From assembly GCA_023441845.1 (NCBI GenBank), contig JAEZNF010000466.1, forward strand, positions 1 through 6,118: a stretch of 6,118 bases of DNA, read 5' to 3'. This document shows positions 1-6,118 of the stretch, in pieces (position 1 is the first letter of the stretch; every line of letters starts with the position of its first letter). Below the pieces are notes generated by a model. It saw nothing but the letters and a program-made list of their open reading frames with translations, did not search any database and was not told the origin of the DNA. The stretch comes from Bacillota bacterium (GTDB taxonomy: Bacteria > Bacillota > Clostridia > Acetivibrionales > DSM-2933). The position numbers were made by a program, and so were the translations under genes.

Positions 1-603
1 ATTACCGGCAGTATTATAATAGCGGCATGTGTTATTATTCCGCTTTTTTATAAGTACAGCCTTCAAAAACAGCTCGATACCATAAACAATGGCATAGAAG
101 AAACAACCGGATACAAGACCGCGGAGCAAAAATTTGAAGAGATTTTAAAGAGGTATTCTGACAGGGAAAACATAGCAAACGGCCTTGACGGGAAAGGTTT
201 AAGCGCCGTTACTCTACTTGGAAAAATTGAAAAGGGAGTCCCGGAAAAGCTCTTTATTACTAAATTGAATGTGGGAAGCGAGAATGAAAATAAGGTCAGG
301 ATCACTTTAACGGGAATTTCCGCTACCGAGGACGATATTGCATCATTTGTACTGCATTTAAGAGAAGATAACTATTTTTCGGATATAGTAATTTCTTCGG
401 TTAAGAGGACAACAACACAAGAAAGCCCTTCATCTGTAAATGCCCTTTTAAAAAACACAATTCCGGGTAGTACGGCTGTTAAACAGGGTAATAATGAGGC
501 TCTCGGCAAAACGGCCTCTGCTGATGGCAAAATCCAGCCTACGCTGCCTGCATTTGTATGCTTTAACTTTAATATAAGCATGTGTCTTAAAACAGGCATT
601 TAG
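1..603 (+). CDS. pilN: PilN-like type IV pilus inner-membrane assembly protein, 5'-truncated
   Basis: The reading frame is open from the first base to the TAA at 601-603, so 200 C-terminal residues are visible and the start lies upstream. The visible part begins inside a transmembrane helix (about residues 1-17, ending in PLFYKYS), continues into a charged, probably coiled-coil stretch (about 20-60), then a small alpha/beta domain (about 67-137) of the sort PilN uses to pair with PilO, including the strand KVRITLTGIS. PilN is a bitopic membrane protein that links the cytoplasmic PilM ring to PilO in the type IV pilus platform. About 45 residues rich in Ser, Thr, Asn and Gly (137-183) separate this domain from a last strand (FNFNISMCLK), which is longer than usual for the family. 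The assignment rests on this architecture plus the pilO-like gene 58 bp downstream. The N-terminal half cannot be judged here. A GspL-like or other Fimbrial-assembly-family label is the main alternative. Confidence 0.72.
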   Translation: MTGSIIIAACVIIPLFYKYSLQKQLDTINNGIEETTGYKTAEQKFEEILKRYSDRENIANGLDGKGLSAVTLLGKIEKGVPEKLFITKLNVGSENENKVRITLTGISATEDDIASFVLHLREDNYFSDIVISSVKRTTTQESPSSVNALLKNTIPGSTAVKQGNNEALGKTASADGKIQPTLPAFVCFNFNISMCLKTGI

Positions 604-676
604 CGTAAAGTCGATATAAGAAAGTACCGGTAAAAGATGTTTTTTGTACGAGAGATGAGGTATGGGAAGTGATAGG

Positions 677-1552
677 ATGTTTTTTTCGGGAAAAGACAAA
701 AAAATACTGATTTTTTTCGGCGTTTTTATAGCATTAGTATTAATGTGGGAATTTTTTCTTGCTCCACAGATGAAACTTATTTCGAATTTGAAAAGTCGCC
801 TGAATTCGGGTCAGAATACCTATAAAGCCAATATTGCATATGGTGAGAAGCTTAAGGGAATGGATAATGGGCTTGAAAAAATAAATCAGAAGTTAAAAGA
901 TTTGAGAACAAAGTACCCACCTGCGATGAATTACGACGAGGTCTATATAATTTTGAGGAATATGGCAAGAACATCGGGACTTGATATTATTAGCCTGAAC
1001 TTCGGCAGCATAAGTGAAATTAATGCTTCGGGTTCAAAAGGCGCCGAAAGTACTAATGGAGAGTCATCGAACGGTGATACCCTTTATGATGGCGCCGGTT
1101 CAATGAAAGCAGGTGGAACTGACTATAATAAAAAAATAGCTGATTTTCTCATCTCTTCAGGCCTTGGCGGTATCGGCAGCGAAAATAGTACTGCCGGGGG
1201 CAGCAGTGCTGTTGCGGACGGTAAGGCATACCAGCTGAGCGTCAAGATATCTGCAAGCGGCACAATGGAAGAGATAAGGGGGTTTCTTCAAGGGATTGAA
1301 AGCTTAAAGAGCAAGCCCCGCTATAAGGAATTTCAGATAAACCTCAGTAATAAAGACGTTTTAAACCTTGATACAACAATTGCTTTTATTGGAATAGCCG
1401 ATAAAAATGCCGACAAGTATACAATGCTTGAAACAGGGGAATGGTCGCCTTTAAACCCTGCCGGCAAGGCCGATATATTTGATCCTTATGAGGAATATTC
1501 GGGAACATATGCACCAAAGGCTTCAAACGATACTGTCGGTAGCTTTAGGTGA
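677..1552 (+). CDS. pilO: PilO-like type IV pilus assembly protein
   Basis: This is a bitopic membrane protein of 291 residues from ATG 677, or 296 from ATG 662. I prefer 677 because GGAAGTGAT at 665-673 matches the anti-Shine-Dalgarno complement at 8 of 9 bases with good spacing, whereas ATG 662 has GAGG only 1 nt upstream. In the 662 numbering there is a cytoplasmic Lys-rich start, one transmembrane helix (15-33), a coiled-coil-like region (about 36-84), the first half of a ferredoxin-like domain (YDEVYIILRNMARTSGLDI), a Gly/Ser/Asn-rich insertion (about 116-188), the second half (AYQLSVKISASGTMEEIRGFL to about 247), and an acidic, Pro/Gly-containing tail with FDPYEEY. Helix, coiled coil and split ferredoxin fold are the PilO/GspM plan. 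PilO pairs with PilN to align the pilus motor with the extruded fibre. The insertion makes it longer than the roughly 200 residues of Gram-negative PilO. The gene follows a pilN-like gene and its TGA overlaps the possible upstream starts of the next gene. The name rests on fold and context rather than strong motifs. Confidence 0.7.
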   Translation: MFFSGKDKKILIFFGVFIALVLMWEFFLAPQMKLISNLKSRLNSGQNTYKANIAYGEKLKGMDNGLEKINQKLKDLRTKYPPAMNYDEVYIILRNMARTSGLDIISLNFGSISEINASGSKGAESTNGESSNGDTLYDGAGSMKAGGTDYNKKIADFLISSGLGGIGSENSTAGGSSAVADGKAYQLSVKISASGTMEEIRGFLQGIESLKSKPRYKEFQINLSNKDVLNLDTTIAFIGIADKNADKYTMLETGEWSPLNPAGKADIFDPYEEYSGTYAPKASNDTVGSFR

Positions 1553-1584
1553 GGGTGAATGCTTTGGAGAAGGTGGATTTATAT

Positions 1585-2424
1585 ATGATTGCATATCACT
1601 TATTTAGGAAACCTTATCGGAAATTTGTATCAAACTGCAGAGGAGTAAGTCTTGCGGAACTTCTTGTTTCCATGGCAATACTCGCCATAGCCTCCATACC
1701 GTTCCTGGGTAGCTTTATAACGGCGCAGGAGAACAATTCTCGAGCGAAGAACAGTATAGTAAGTACCGTAATGGCCCAGAAGGCAATGGACGATATCAAA
1801 TCAAGGCCGCTTTTTTTAAGTGCCATGTCGGGGCAGGGGAATAAACTTTACTCAAGTGATGGGGAATACAGGGTGGAATGCAGGGTTACCGAAGAACAGC
1901 CAGATACTATTACAGGTGATAATGAGTACAATTTTGATATAAATGCTCTTTCGTTTAGCCAGGAGTTTTCAGTAAGCCGGGACAGTGTGATGTTAAACGG
2001 TTTTTCATATGATTTGCAGGATGTTGGAGCCGCAAAAAAATATTATTTGAATATTGCAGCGAATGAAATCACCGGAGCTTTCCGTTATGCCTTTTCTGAC
2101 AATTATGATTCTGTTCTCCAGACAGGGGAACTTACGGCAGTTGATGCCATAAATGAAAAGATTTGCTTTGATAAAACCGGTTCAGGAAGGTTTGAGCTTC
2201 ATGTAACGGTAGACCCGGCGGTGGACAGGGAGGTTAATCTGTATTCCGTGGATGATTTGAATTCGGGAATGCTTTTTGTAAATGACGGAGAAATACCCGT
2301 AAACCTGTATTGCTGTGCTTCAGGCAGCCGGCAAAGCTATACCTTAAAACTTTACAGGGTTGAGATCTCGGTATATAAAGGCCAGGAACCGGTGAATACC
2401 CTTGTATCATTTGTAAAGAAGTAG
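1585..2424 (+). CDS. PilV/GspI-like minor prepilin
   Basis: This is a secreted pilin-type subunit with a class III signal: a basic leader, then Gly20 followed by VSLAELLVSMAILAIASIP. Prepilin peptidase would cut after Gly20, leaving Val at +1 and the conserved Glu at +5, and the hydrophobic helix (about 21-43) anchors the subunit in the membrane and later packs in the fibre core. The helix continues into an amphipathic segment (about 50-75) with VMAQKAMDDIKSRP, which resembles PilV/GspI minor subunits that read AxxLAxxxxExL there. The rest is a globular, beta-rich domain of unknown detail ending in a strand-like segment (YTLKLYRVEISVYKGQ). The start is uncertain. ATG 1585 gives a 20-residue leader and has GAAGG at 1569-1573. 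GTG 1555, with AGGTGA at 1547-1552, gives a 30-residue leader. GTG 1549 would overlap the pilO stop by 4 bp. The gene is tightly packed between pilO and a PilX-like gene, so it belongs to the pilus operon. Its exact position in the fibre is inferred. Confidence 0.75.
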   Translation: MIAYHLFRKPYRKFVSNCRGVSLAELLVSMAILAIASIPFLGSFITAQENNSRAKNSIVSTVMAQKAMDDIKSRPLFLSAMSGQGNKLYSSDGEYRVECRVTEEQPDTITGDNEYNFDINALSFSQEFSVSRDSVMLNGFSYDLQDVGAAKKYYLNIAANEITGAFRYAFSDNYDSVLQTGELTAVDAINEKICFDKTGSGRFELHVTVDPAVDREVNLYSVDDLNSGMLFVNDGEIPVNLYCCASGSRQSYTLKLYRVEISVYKGQEPVNTLVSFVKK

Positions 2425-2436
2425 ACGGTGATAAGA

Positions 2437-3651
2437 ATGGACTGTAAAACTCTTTTGTATTCAAATAAAGGTACGGCTTTGATTACGGTGATTTTGATAA
2501 TAATCATCATGTCGATACTGGGTGTGAGCCTTGTAGCGGTGACGTTAAGCGGATTCAAAATGAGTGCCTTTTACAGTGACGGCAACAGGGCGTATTTTGC
2601 AGCAGAAGCGGCAGTAGAACAGGTTGCAGCATCTTTAGACGACAGGGTTTCGAAGAGGCAGGAGGAAGCCTTAAAAAAGACTTCCGATTATATCCGGCAA
2701 ATGCTTCAGGATAACCCGAATTACATAAGGAATGCAGATGGAACCATTATTGGAGATGTTCTTTCCGGTGAATTCAGAACAAAGTATCTTGAGAATTTCT
2801 ATGAAGGCCTGGGGACTGAATTTCAAAACATTGATGATGACTATTTAAAGGGCCTTTTAAATACTGCCTTCATTGATAAGGACGGAAATGTCTTTAAGGA
2901 CATAAACCCAGACCAGGAAAGAATGATACTTGAATCGGCCAGGTACAATGCCGAACTTCACAAATTAAACATAATTGCTGCAGGAAGCTATAATGACGCA
3001 AAAAAGAGATTAAGTATAACCTTTAACCTGCTGCCTGACCCGTCTGAAGCGCCCTACCGCAGTATTCCCAAAACGGTTCTCAGTAAAAGGAAAACCCGTC
3101 CGTCTATTTTCCAAAAGGCACTGGTTGCAGAAAAAGATATGGTTAAATTAGGTGGCAGTATCAACATAGTTGGAGATATTCTATTATCCGGCTCCGACAA
3201 TAATTTTCGAATAAGCGATTACGTGAACCAAAGCGATATGTATACAGGCCCTCAAAAAATTCAGGTTAACAGTCCATATGTTGTAGAGGATACAGGAATC
3301 TTTTTTTATGGCGATCAGGATACCGAAATTATGTCTGACGGCGCGGTATGGTATATTGCCGGTAAAGAAATGCCCATGACAAAGGGAATCATATACATAG
3401 ACGGAAACCTTAATATAGGCGACGGTTTTAATTTTAACGGGATTATTATGTCCTCACAAAATATCATTTTTTCAGGAGAAGCTCTAATTACGTACGACGA
3501 TACGGTAGACGGGCTTTTCAATAAAGACGTGAATATAAACGGTTTCTTTGGACTATTGGTTTCGGAAATACCCGATGAAAAAATAAAGGGCCAGCGAATA
3601 ACTTCAAAAAATATCTCAATTGACGAATGGAAAGAAATTCCTGTGCGTTAA
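2437..3651 (+). CDS. PilX-like minor pilin with repetitive beta-rich C-terminal half
   Basis: This is a 404-residue pilin-type protein. Its N-terminus has Lys11-Gly12 followed by TALITVILIIIIMSILGVSL, then a helix ending in AYFAAEAAVEQ (53-62). This is the signature of the PilX N-terminal domain: a Gly before the hydrophobic helix, no Glu at +5 (Thr17 here), and the Tyr-x-Ala-Ala-Glu-Ala box. Prepilin peptidase processing after Gly12 is likely. Residues about 65-205 are charged and mainly helical. From about 225 the sequence turns into short strands with Gly/Asn turns, for example INIVGDILLSGSDNN and IIYIDGNLNIGDGFNFNG (318-335) and IIMSSQNIIFSGEA, suggesting a beta-solenoid-like domain. Such C-termini are common in clostridial PilX-like proteins and may be surface-exposed at the pilus tip, which is inference. 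ATG 2437 is chosen because GGTGAT at 2427-2432 is a well-placed ribosome binding site. GTG 2428 is the alternative and adds three residues. It appears to be the last gene of the pilus operon. Confidence 0.72.
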   Translation: MDCKTLLYSNKGTALITVILIIIIMSILGVSLVAVTLSGFKMSAFYSDGNRAYFAAEAAVEQVAASLDDRVSKRQEEALKKTSDYIRQMLQDNPNYIRNADGTIIGDVLSGEFRTKYLENFYEGLGTEFQNIDDDYLKGLLNTAFIDKDGNVFKDINPDQERMILESARYNAELHKLNIIAAGSYNDAKKRLSITFNLLPDPSEAPYRSIPKTVLSKRKTRPSIFQKALVAEKDMVKLGGSINIVGDILLSGSDNNFRISDYVNQSDMYTGPQKIQVNSPYVVEDTGIFFYGDQDTEIMSDGAVWYIAGKEMPMTKGIIYIDGNLNIGDGFNFNGIIMSSQNIIFSGEALITYDDTVDGLFNKDVNINGFFGLLVSEIPDEKIKGQRITSKNISIDEWKEIPVR

Positions 3652-3681
3652 TTTCGAATGCACTTAAATATAAATTTCTGT

Positions 3682-3740
3682 ATCCGAAAAAGTCTCGGGA
3701 GCATTGGACCTATCCCGACTTCTGCTGGATTTTCATTCGG
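3682..3740. repeat. interrupted long hairpin after the pilus operon
   Basis: Three nested complementary blocks are visible. GGGA (3697-3700) pairs with TCCC (3713-3716). AAGTC (3690-3694) pairs with GACTT (3717-3721), leaving a 2-nt bulge. More loosely, CCGA (3684-3687) can pair with TCGG (3737-3740) across an internal loop. The core stem of 9 bp with a 12-nt loop should be stable. No T-run follows it, so it is not a textbook intrinsic terminator. It could protect the 3' end of the pilus mRNA, be part of an unrecognised structured RNA, or be chance. Confidence 0.4.
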
Positions 3741-3757
3741 AAAGCGACCCCTAATAA

Positions 3758-3792
3758 AACACATTGGTTTTCTTATGGATGTGTTATTTTTA
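3758..3792 (+). terminator. possible intrinsic terminator of the pilus operon
   Basis: AACACAT (3758-3764) and ATGTGTT (3779-3785) form a perfect 7-bp stem around a 14-nt loop, followed at once by ATTTTTA and further T-rich sequence. Position and T-run fit termination of the operon that ends at 3651, before the promoter near 3852. The stem has only two G-C pairs and the loop is large, so it would be weak. Confidence 0.35.
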
Positions 3793-3851
3793 TGTATTCT
3801 TAATTGTAATATGGAACAAAGTAATTATGTACAAGTAATATTTAAAAACTT

Positions 3852-3880
3852 TTGCGTTTTTGTTAACCCAAGTATATAAT
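3852..3880 (+). promoter_or_regulatory. sigma-A type promoter for the nfo-like/aroQ operon
   Basis: TTGCGT at 3852-3857 and a perfect TATAAT at 3875-3880 are separated by exactly 17 bp. Transcription would begin near 3887, giving a leader of under 30 nt that contains the strong ribosome binding site GGAGGA (3905-3910) ahead of ATG 3915. The sequence upstream (about 3786-3850) is very AT-rich, which could act as an UP element. No operator is evident. This is the best promoter match I saw in the window. Confidence 0.7.
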
Positions 3881-3914
3881 TATACCAAAATAAAGGATAA
3901 AGACGGAGGAAATA

Positions 3915-4772
3915 ATGATCAGGTTTGGACCTTCAGGCAATTCAGAAAGCTTTTACGATCAGGGCAATAAATCGTCGGTTCAAGCACCGGCCTGGCTTAA
4001 AAATTTAGGTCTTAATGCATATGAATATCAGTGCAGCAAGGGAGTTAATGTGGGCCGTGCTACTGCAGAGCAATTGGGGGAAGAAGCGTTAAAAAACGGG
4101 ATATTTCTCAGCATACACGCTCCTTATTTTATAAGTATGGCGAGTGAAGAAGAGCAAAAACGGGAAAACTCAAAACGCTATATAATTGAAACCATGGAAG
4201 CAGCCAGATGGATGGGAGCCAAAAGAATTGTTGTCCATACAGGCGCTTGCAGTAAAGTAAGCAGGGAATGGGCCTTAGGAACGGCAAAGCAGGTGCTGGC
4301 CGAAACTATAAAGGAAGCTGACAGCAGCGGGTATTCGGATATCACCATATGTCCGGAGGTTTTAGGTAAGATAAACCAGTTAGGTTCTTTGGAAGAAATC
4401 CTGGATATGTGCAAAATAGACGACAGGCTTATTCCTACTATAGATTTCGGACATCTTCATGCCAGGGATTTAGGAGCTCTAAATTCAATTGAAGACTTTG
4501 AAAGGGTTTTGGATAAGATTGAGAATGAAATCGGACAGGACAGGCTTAAAGTAATTCATGTGCATTTCAGCAGAATAGAGTTTACAAAAGGCGGAGAGAA
4601 GAAGCATTGGACCCTTGACGATACCCAATTCGGGCCGGATTTTGAACCGTTGGCTGAATTGATATATAAAAGGAGCATGGAGCCTGTGATTATAAGTGAA
4701 TCCAGAGGATGTATGGCTGAGGATGCTTTAAAACTCAAAAAAATTTATCAAAAAGCGGCGGGGGAGGTTTAA
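3915..4772 (+). CDS. Endonuclease IV-like TIM-barrel protein (AP endonuclease 2 superfamily)
   Basis: This 285-residue protein matches the usual length and layout of endonuclease IV (Nfo), a metal-dependent TIM-barrel enzyme that cuts DNA at abasic sites in base excision repair. Motifs in order are SIHAPYF (His68), VVHTGA (His108), CPEVLGK (Glu148), IDFGHLHA (Asp177, His180), HVHFSR (His215 or His217), GGEKKHW (His231) and ISESRG (Glu262). They correspond to the E. coli ligands His69, His109, Glu145, Asp179, His182, His216, His231 and Glu261. The exception is E. coli Asp229: the Asp-Arg-His triplet appears as Lys-Lys-His, with Glu228 one residue earlier. From memory, the opening MIRFGPSGN and the GGEKKHW box are typical of a clostridial/archaeal branch of the family, so the change is probably a branch trait. 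It has its own promoter, a GGAGGA ribosome binding site, and a 3-bp gap to aroQ, implying cotranscription. The fold is certain, but AP endonuclease activity is inferred and a sugar isomerase-like or other role is possible. Confidence 0.85.
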   Translation: MIRFGPSGNSESFYDQGNKSSVQAPAWLKNLGLNAYEYQCSKGVNVGRATAEQLGEEALKNGIFLSIHAPYFISMASEEEQKRENSKRYIIETMEAARWMGAKRIVVHTGACSKVSREWALGTAKQVLAETIKEADSSGYSDITICPEVLGKINQLGSLEEILDMCKIDDRLIPTIDFGHLHARDLGALNSIEDFERVLDKIENEIGQDRLKVIHVHFSRIEFTKGGEKKHWTLDDTQFGPDFEPLAELIYKRSMEPVIISESRGCMAEDALKLKKIYQKAAGEV

Positions 4773-4775
4773 GAC

Positions 4776-5213
4776 ATGCAAAAAATACTTATTTTGAACG
4801 GTCCCAATTTAAACCTTCTAGGTACCAGGGAAAAGGGCGTGTATGGGTCGGAGACTCTGCAGGATATAGCAAAAAAGGTAAGTGAGGAGGCAACGCGTTT
4901 GAACCTGGATTTCGATTTTGTCCAGTCAAACCATGAGGGTGAAATTATTGATAAAATTCATGATGCGAGGGGTAAATACAATTATATAATAATTAACCCC
5001 GGCGCGTATACTCACTACAGCTATGCAATCAGGGATGCAGTAAAGGCGGTAGAAATACCTACTATAGAAATTCACCTGTCCAATATTCATGCCAGAGAAG
5101 AGTTCAGAAGCAAGTCGGTAATAGCTCCGGTTTGTATAGGGCAGATATGCGGGTTTGGAAGTAACAGCTACATACTTGCCGTACATATGGTTAGTATGCT
5201 GGCAGAAAAGTAA
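4776..5213 (+). CDS. aroQ: Type II 3-dehydroquinate dehydratase
   Basis: This cytoplasmic enzyme converts 3-dehydroquinate to 3-dehydroshikimate, the third step of the shikimate pathway to chorismate and aromatic amino acids. The 145-residue length is standard for type II enzymes, which form dodecamers. The N-terminal signature LNGPNLNLLGTRE (7-19) leads to the catalytic Arg18 and Tyr23 on the mobile lid. QSNHEGE (50-56), INPGAYTH (73-80), IEIHLSNIHAREEFR (97-111, with catalytic His100 and Arg111) and IGQICGFG (121-128) follow. All key residues expected from characterised type II enzymes (Arg19, Tyr24, His101 and Arg112 in M. tuberculosis numbering) are present, so it should be active. ATG 4776 sits 8 nt after GGGGAGG (4761-4767), inside the end of the preceding gene, and 3 bp after its stop, so the two are likely translationally coupled. 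No other shikimate gene lies nearby. The pairing with an M24 peptidase gene downstream is a common Firmicute arrangement, often followed by efp. Confidence 0.96.
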   Translation: MQKILILNGPNLNLLGTREKGVYGSETLQDIAKKVSEEATRLNLDFDFVQSNHEGEIIDKIHDARGKYNYIIINPGAYTHYSYAIRDAVKAVEIPTIEIHLSNIHAREEFRSKSVIAPVCIGQICGFGSNSYILAVHMVSMLAEK

Positions 5214-5242
5214 ACTGTTATAGCTATATAAATCAGGAAAAT

Positions 5243-5309
5243 GATTTTACATTGAAAAATTTAGTTTTTGTGATATTGTATTAAGGAAATTGAAACGCAA
5301 TGTAAAATC
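5243..5309. repeat. perfect 12-bp inverted repeat between aroQ and the peptidase gene
   Basis: GATTTTACATTG at 5243-5254 is the exact reverse complement of CAATGTAAAATC at 5298-5309, with 43 nt between the arms. A short AATTT (5258-5262) and AAATT (5287-5291) pair could extend the stem internally. The arms are AT-rich and no T-run follows immediately, so a terminator is not well supported. The left arm overlaps a possible -35 box, so a two-site operator is an alternative. The pairing is seen directly, but its function is unknown. Confidence 0.5.
5252..5279 (+). promoter_or_regulatory. weak candidate promoter for the peptidase gene
   Basis: TTGAAA (5252-5257), a 16-bp spacer and TATTGT (5274-5279), with TG one base ahead of the -10 box (5271-5272), form an extended -10 type candidate. 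It lies between the arms of the inverted repeat and about 100 nt before ATG 5385. The region is AT-rich, so chance matches are likely, and transcription could also continue from aroQ. Confidence 0.3.
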
Positions 5310-5384
5310 TTTATCGCGTTCAACATAGTTAAAAATGTGTATCCGCATTACTCATAATAAAGCGCTAAATAGGGAGAGAATGAT

Positions 5385-6118
5385 ATGAACAATATTGGCA
5401 AACGTTTGAAGAAATTCAGGGAACTGCTTGGAAGTAAAGGAATTGATGCTGCATTAGTGAGCAGGAGAGAGGACATAATATATTTATCAGGCTTCACGGG
5501 AAGTTCCGGAACTCTTTTGATTTCTCAGGAGGAAAGCCTGCTTGTTACCGACTTCAGGTATATTGAGCAGGCAACCATTCAGGCTCCCTTATATGAGGTT
5601 ATTCAGTATAAAGGCACGCTTACAGGTACTTTAAACGATCTTGCCGGGGAAAAAGGATACAGAAATATCGGTATAGAGGAGTACTTCCTGACTTTAGAGA
5701 AATATGACGAGTATAAAGCGAATATCCAGGTTGAAGCATTTTTACCAATGGGAAATTTGATAAGTAGCTTGCGGATGGTAAAAAGTGCCCAGGAGATTGA
5801 AGCAATAAAAAAAGCGGTTATGATTGCTGAGAATGCTTTTACCCATATATTGGGTTATATTAAACCTGGAATAAAAGAGCTTGAGATTGCGGCTGAGCTT
5901 GAGTATTTCATGAAAAAGCAGGGTGCAAAGGGTACTTCATTTGAGACTATTGTTGCATCAGGTGTAAGGTCTGCAATGCCGCATGGTGTGGCATCGGAAA
6001 AGGTTTTGGAGATGGGTGATGCCATCACTATGGATTATGGGTGTATATATGATGATTACTGCTCTGATATGACAAGGACTGTTTTTTTGGGGAATCCTTC
6101 CGAAGAGCTTAAGAAAGT
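5385..6118 (+). CDS. M24 family Xaa-Pro aminopeptidase, 3'-truncated by the window end
   Basis: The frame opens at ATG 5385, 8 nt after the ribosome binding site AGGGAG (5371-5376), and stays open to the last base, giving 244 residues. The N-terminal part (1 to about 130) is a creatinase/prolidase-type domain with EDIIYLSGFTGSSGTLLI (29-46) and VTDFRY (54-59). After the linker SLRMVKSAQEIEAIKKA begins the pita-bread metallopeptidase domain, with SFETIVASG, the substrate-binding His200 in AMPHG, and two of the metal-binding Asp residues, Asp217 (MDYG) and Asp228 (SDMTRT). The remaining metal ligands (one His and two Glu) and about 110-120 residues lie past the window, judging from the roughly 355 residues usual in Firmicutes. 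The enzyme removes N-terminal residues before proline using two Mn or similar ions in the cytoplasm. PepP-like aminopeptidase and PepQ-like prolidase cannot be separated firmly on this fragment, though the GFTGSSG motif favours the aminopeptidase group. Confidence 0.92.
   Translation, partial: MNNIGKRLKKFRELLGSKGIDAALVSRREDIIYLSGFTGSSGTLLISQEESLLVTDFRYIEQATIQAPLYEVIQYKGTLTGTLNDLAGEKGYRNIGIEEYFLTLEKYDEYKANIQVEAFLPMGNLISSLRMVKSAQEIEAIKKAVMIAENAFTHILGYIKPGIKELEIAAELEYFMKKQGAKGTSFETIVASGVRSAMPHGVASEKVLEMGDAITMDYGCIYDDYCSDMTRTVFLGNPSEELKK

Noticed and set aside
265..603. A separate 112-residue gene starting at TTG 265
   Set aside because: The same frame is open all the way to base 1 with PilN-like content, so TTG 265 is an internal codon of a longer truncated gene.
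625..632. Palindrome TACCGGTA in the pilN-pilO gap
   Set aside because: Eight bases is short enough to be chance and no promoter boxes or repeats accompany it.
1811..3307. Further 7-base homopolymers in the pilus genes (1811-1817, 2034-2040, 3301-3307) as phase-variation sites
   Set aside because: Similar runs occur in the endonuclease-like gene (4737-4743) and the peptidase gene, so they look like background for an AT-rich genome.
3658..3879. A 73-codon open frame on the + strand in the junction after the pilus operon
   Set aside because: It has no ribosome binding site, runs through both hairpins and into the promoter of the next gene, and has no recognisable domain.
5219..5228. Palindrome TATAGCTATA just after aroQ
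   Set aside because: It is short, AT-rich and not followed by a T-run, so neither a terminator nor an operator is supported.
1..6118. Mobile element, CRISPR array, toxin-antitoxin or defence system
   Set aside because: No transposase, integrase, direct-repeat array or defence-type domain appears on either strand, and all convincing genes belong to pilus assembly or housekeeping families.

Overview
The window looks like a chromosomal segment of a low-GC Gram-positive anaerobe of the Clostridia, perhaps near Acetivibrio/Ruminiclostridium. The reasons are AT-rich coding sequence, strong GGAGG-type ribosome binding sites, a consensus-like sigma-A promoter, type IV pilus genes without outer-membrane components, and a clostridial-type endonuclease IV paralogue followed by aroQ and an M24 aminopeptidase gene. 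Genus placement is inference.

Positions 1-3651 hold the 3' part of a type IV pilus operon, all on the + strand: the end of a pilN-like gene (5' end outside the window), a pilO-like gene, a PilV/GspI-like minor prepilin with a clear prepilin peptidase site, and a PilX-like minor pilin with a large repetitive, beta-rich C-terminal half. The last three genes overlap or nearly touch. PilN and PilO would form the inner-membrane alignment platform, and the two prepilins would be minor or tip subunits of the fibre. The PilN and PilO proteins both carry low-complexity Gly/Ser/Asn/Thr-rich insertions within otherwise recognisable domains.

Positions 3652-3914 are a non-coding junction. It contains a long interrupted hairpin, a second smaller hairpin followed by a T-rich run (a possible terminator for the pilus operon), and a good sigma-A promoter (TTGCGT, 17 bp, TATAAT) reading into the next operon.

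Positions 3915-5213 hold an endonuclease IV-like TIM-barrel protein gene and, 3 bp later, aroQ (type II 3-dehydroquinate dehydratase). After a 171-bp spacer with a perfect 12-bp inverted repeat comes the start of a PepP/PepQ-like metalloaminopeptidase gene that runs off the window end.

I found no RNA gene, CRISPR array, insertion sequence or phage element. This is mostly ordinary chromosome. The points most worth a second look are the PilX-like protein, the altered metal-ligand position in the endonuclease IV paralogue, and the inverted repeats in the two intergenic regions.
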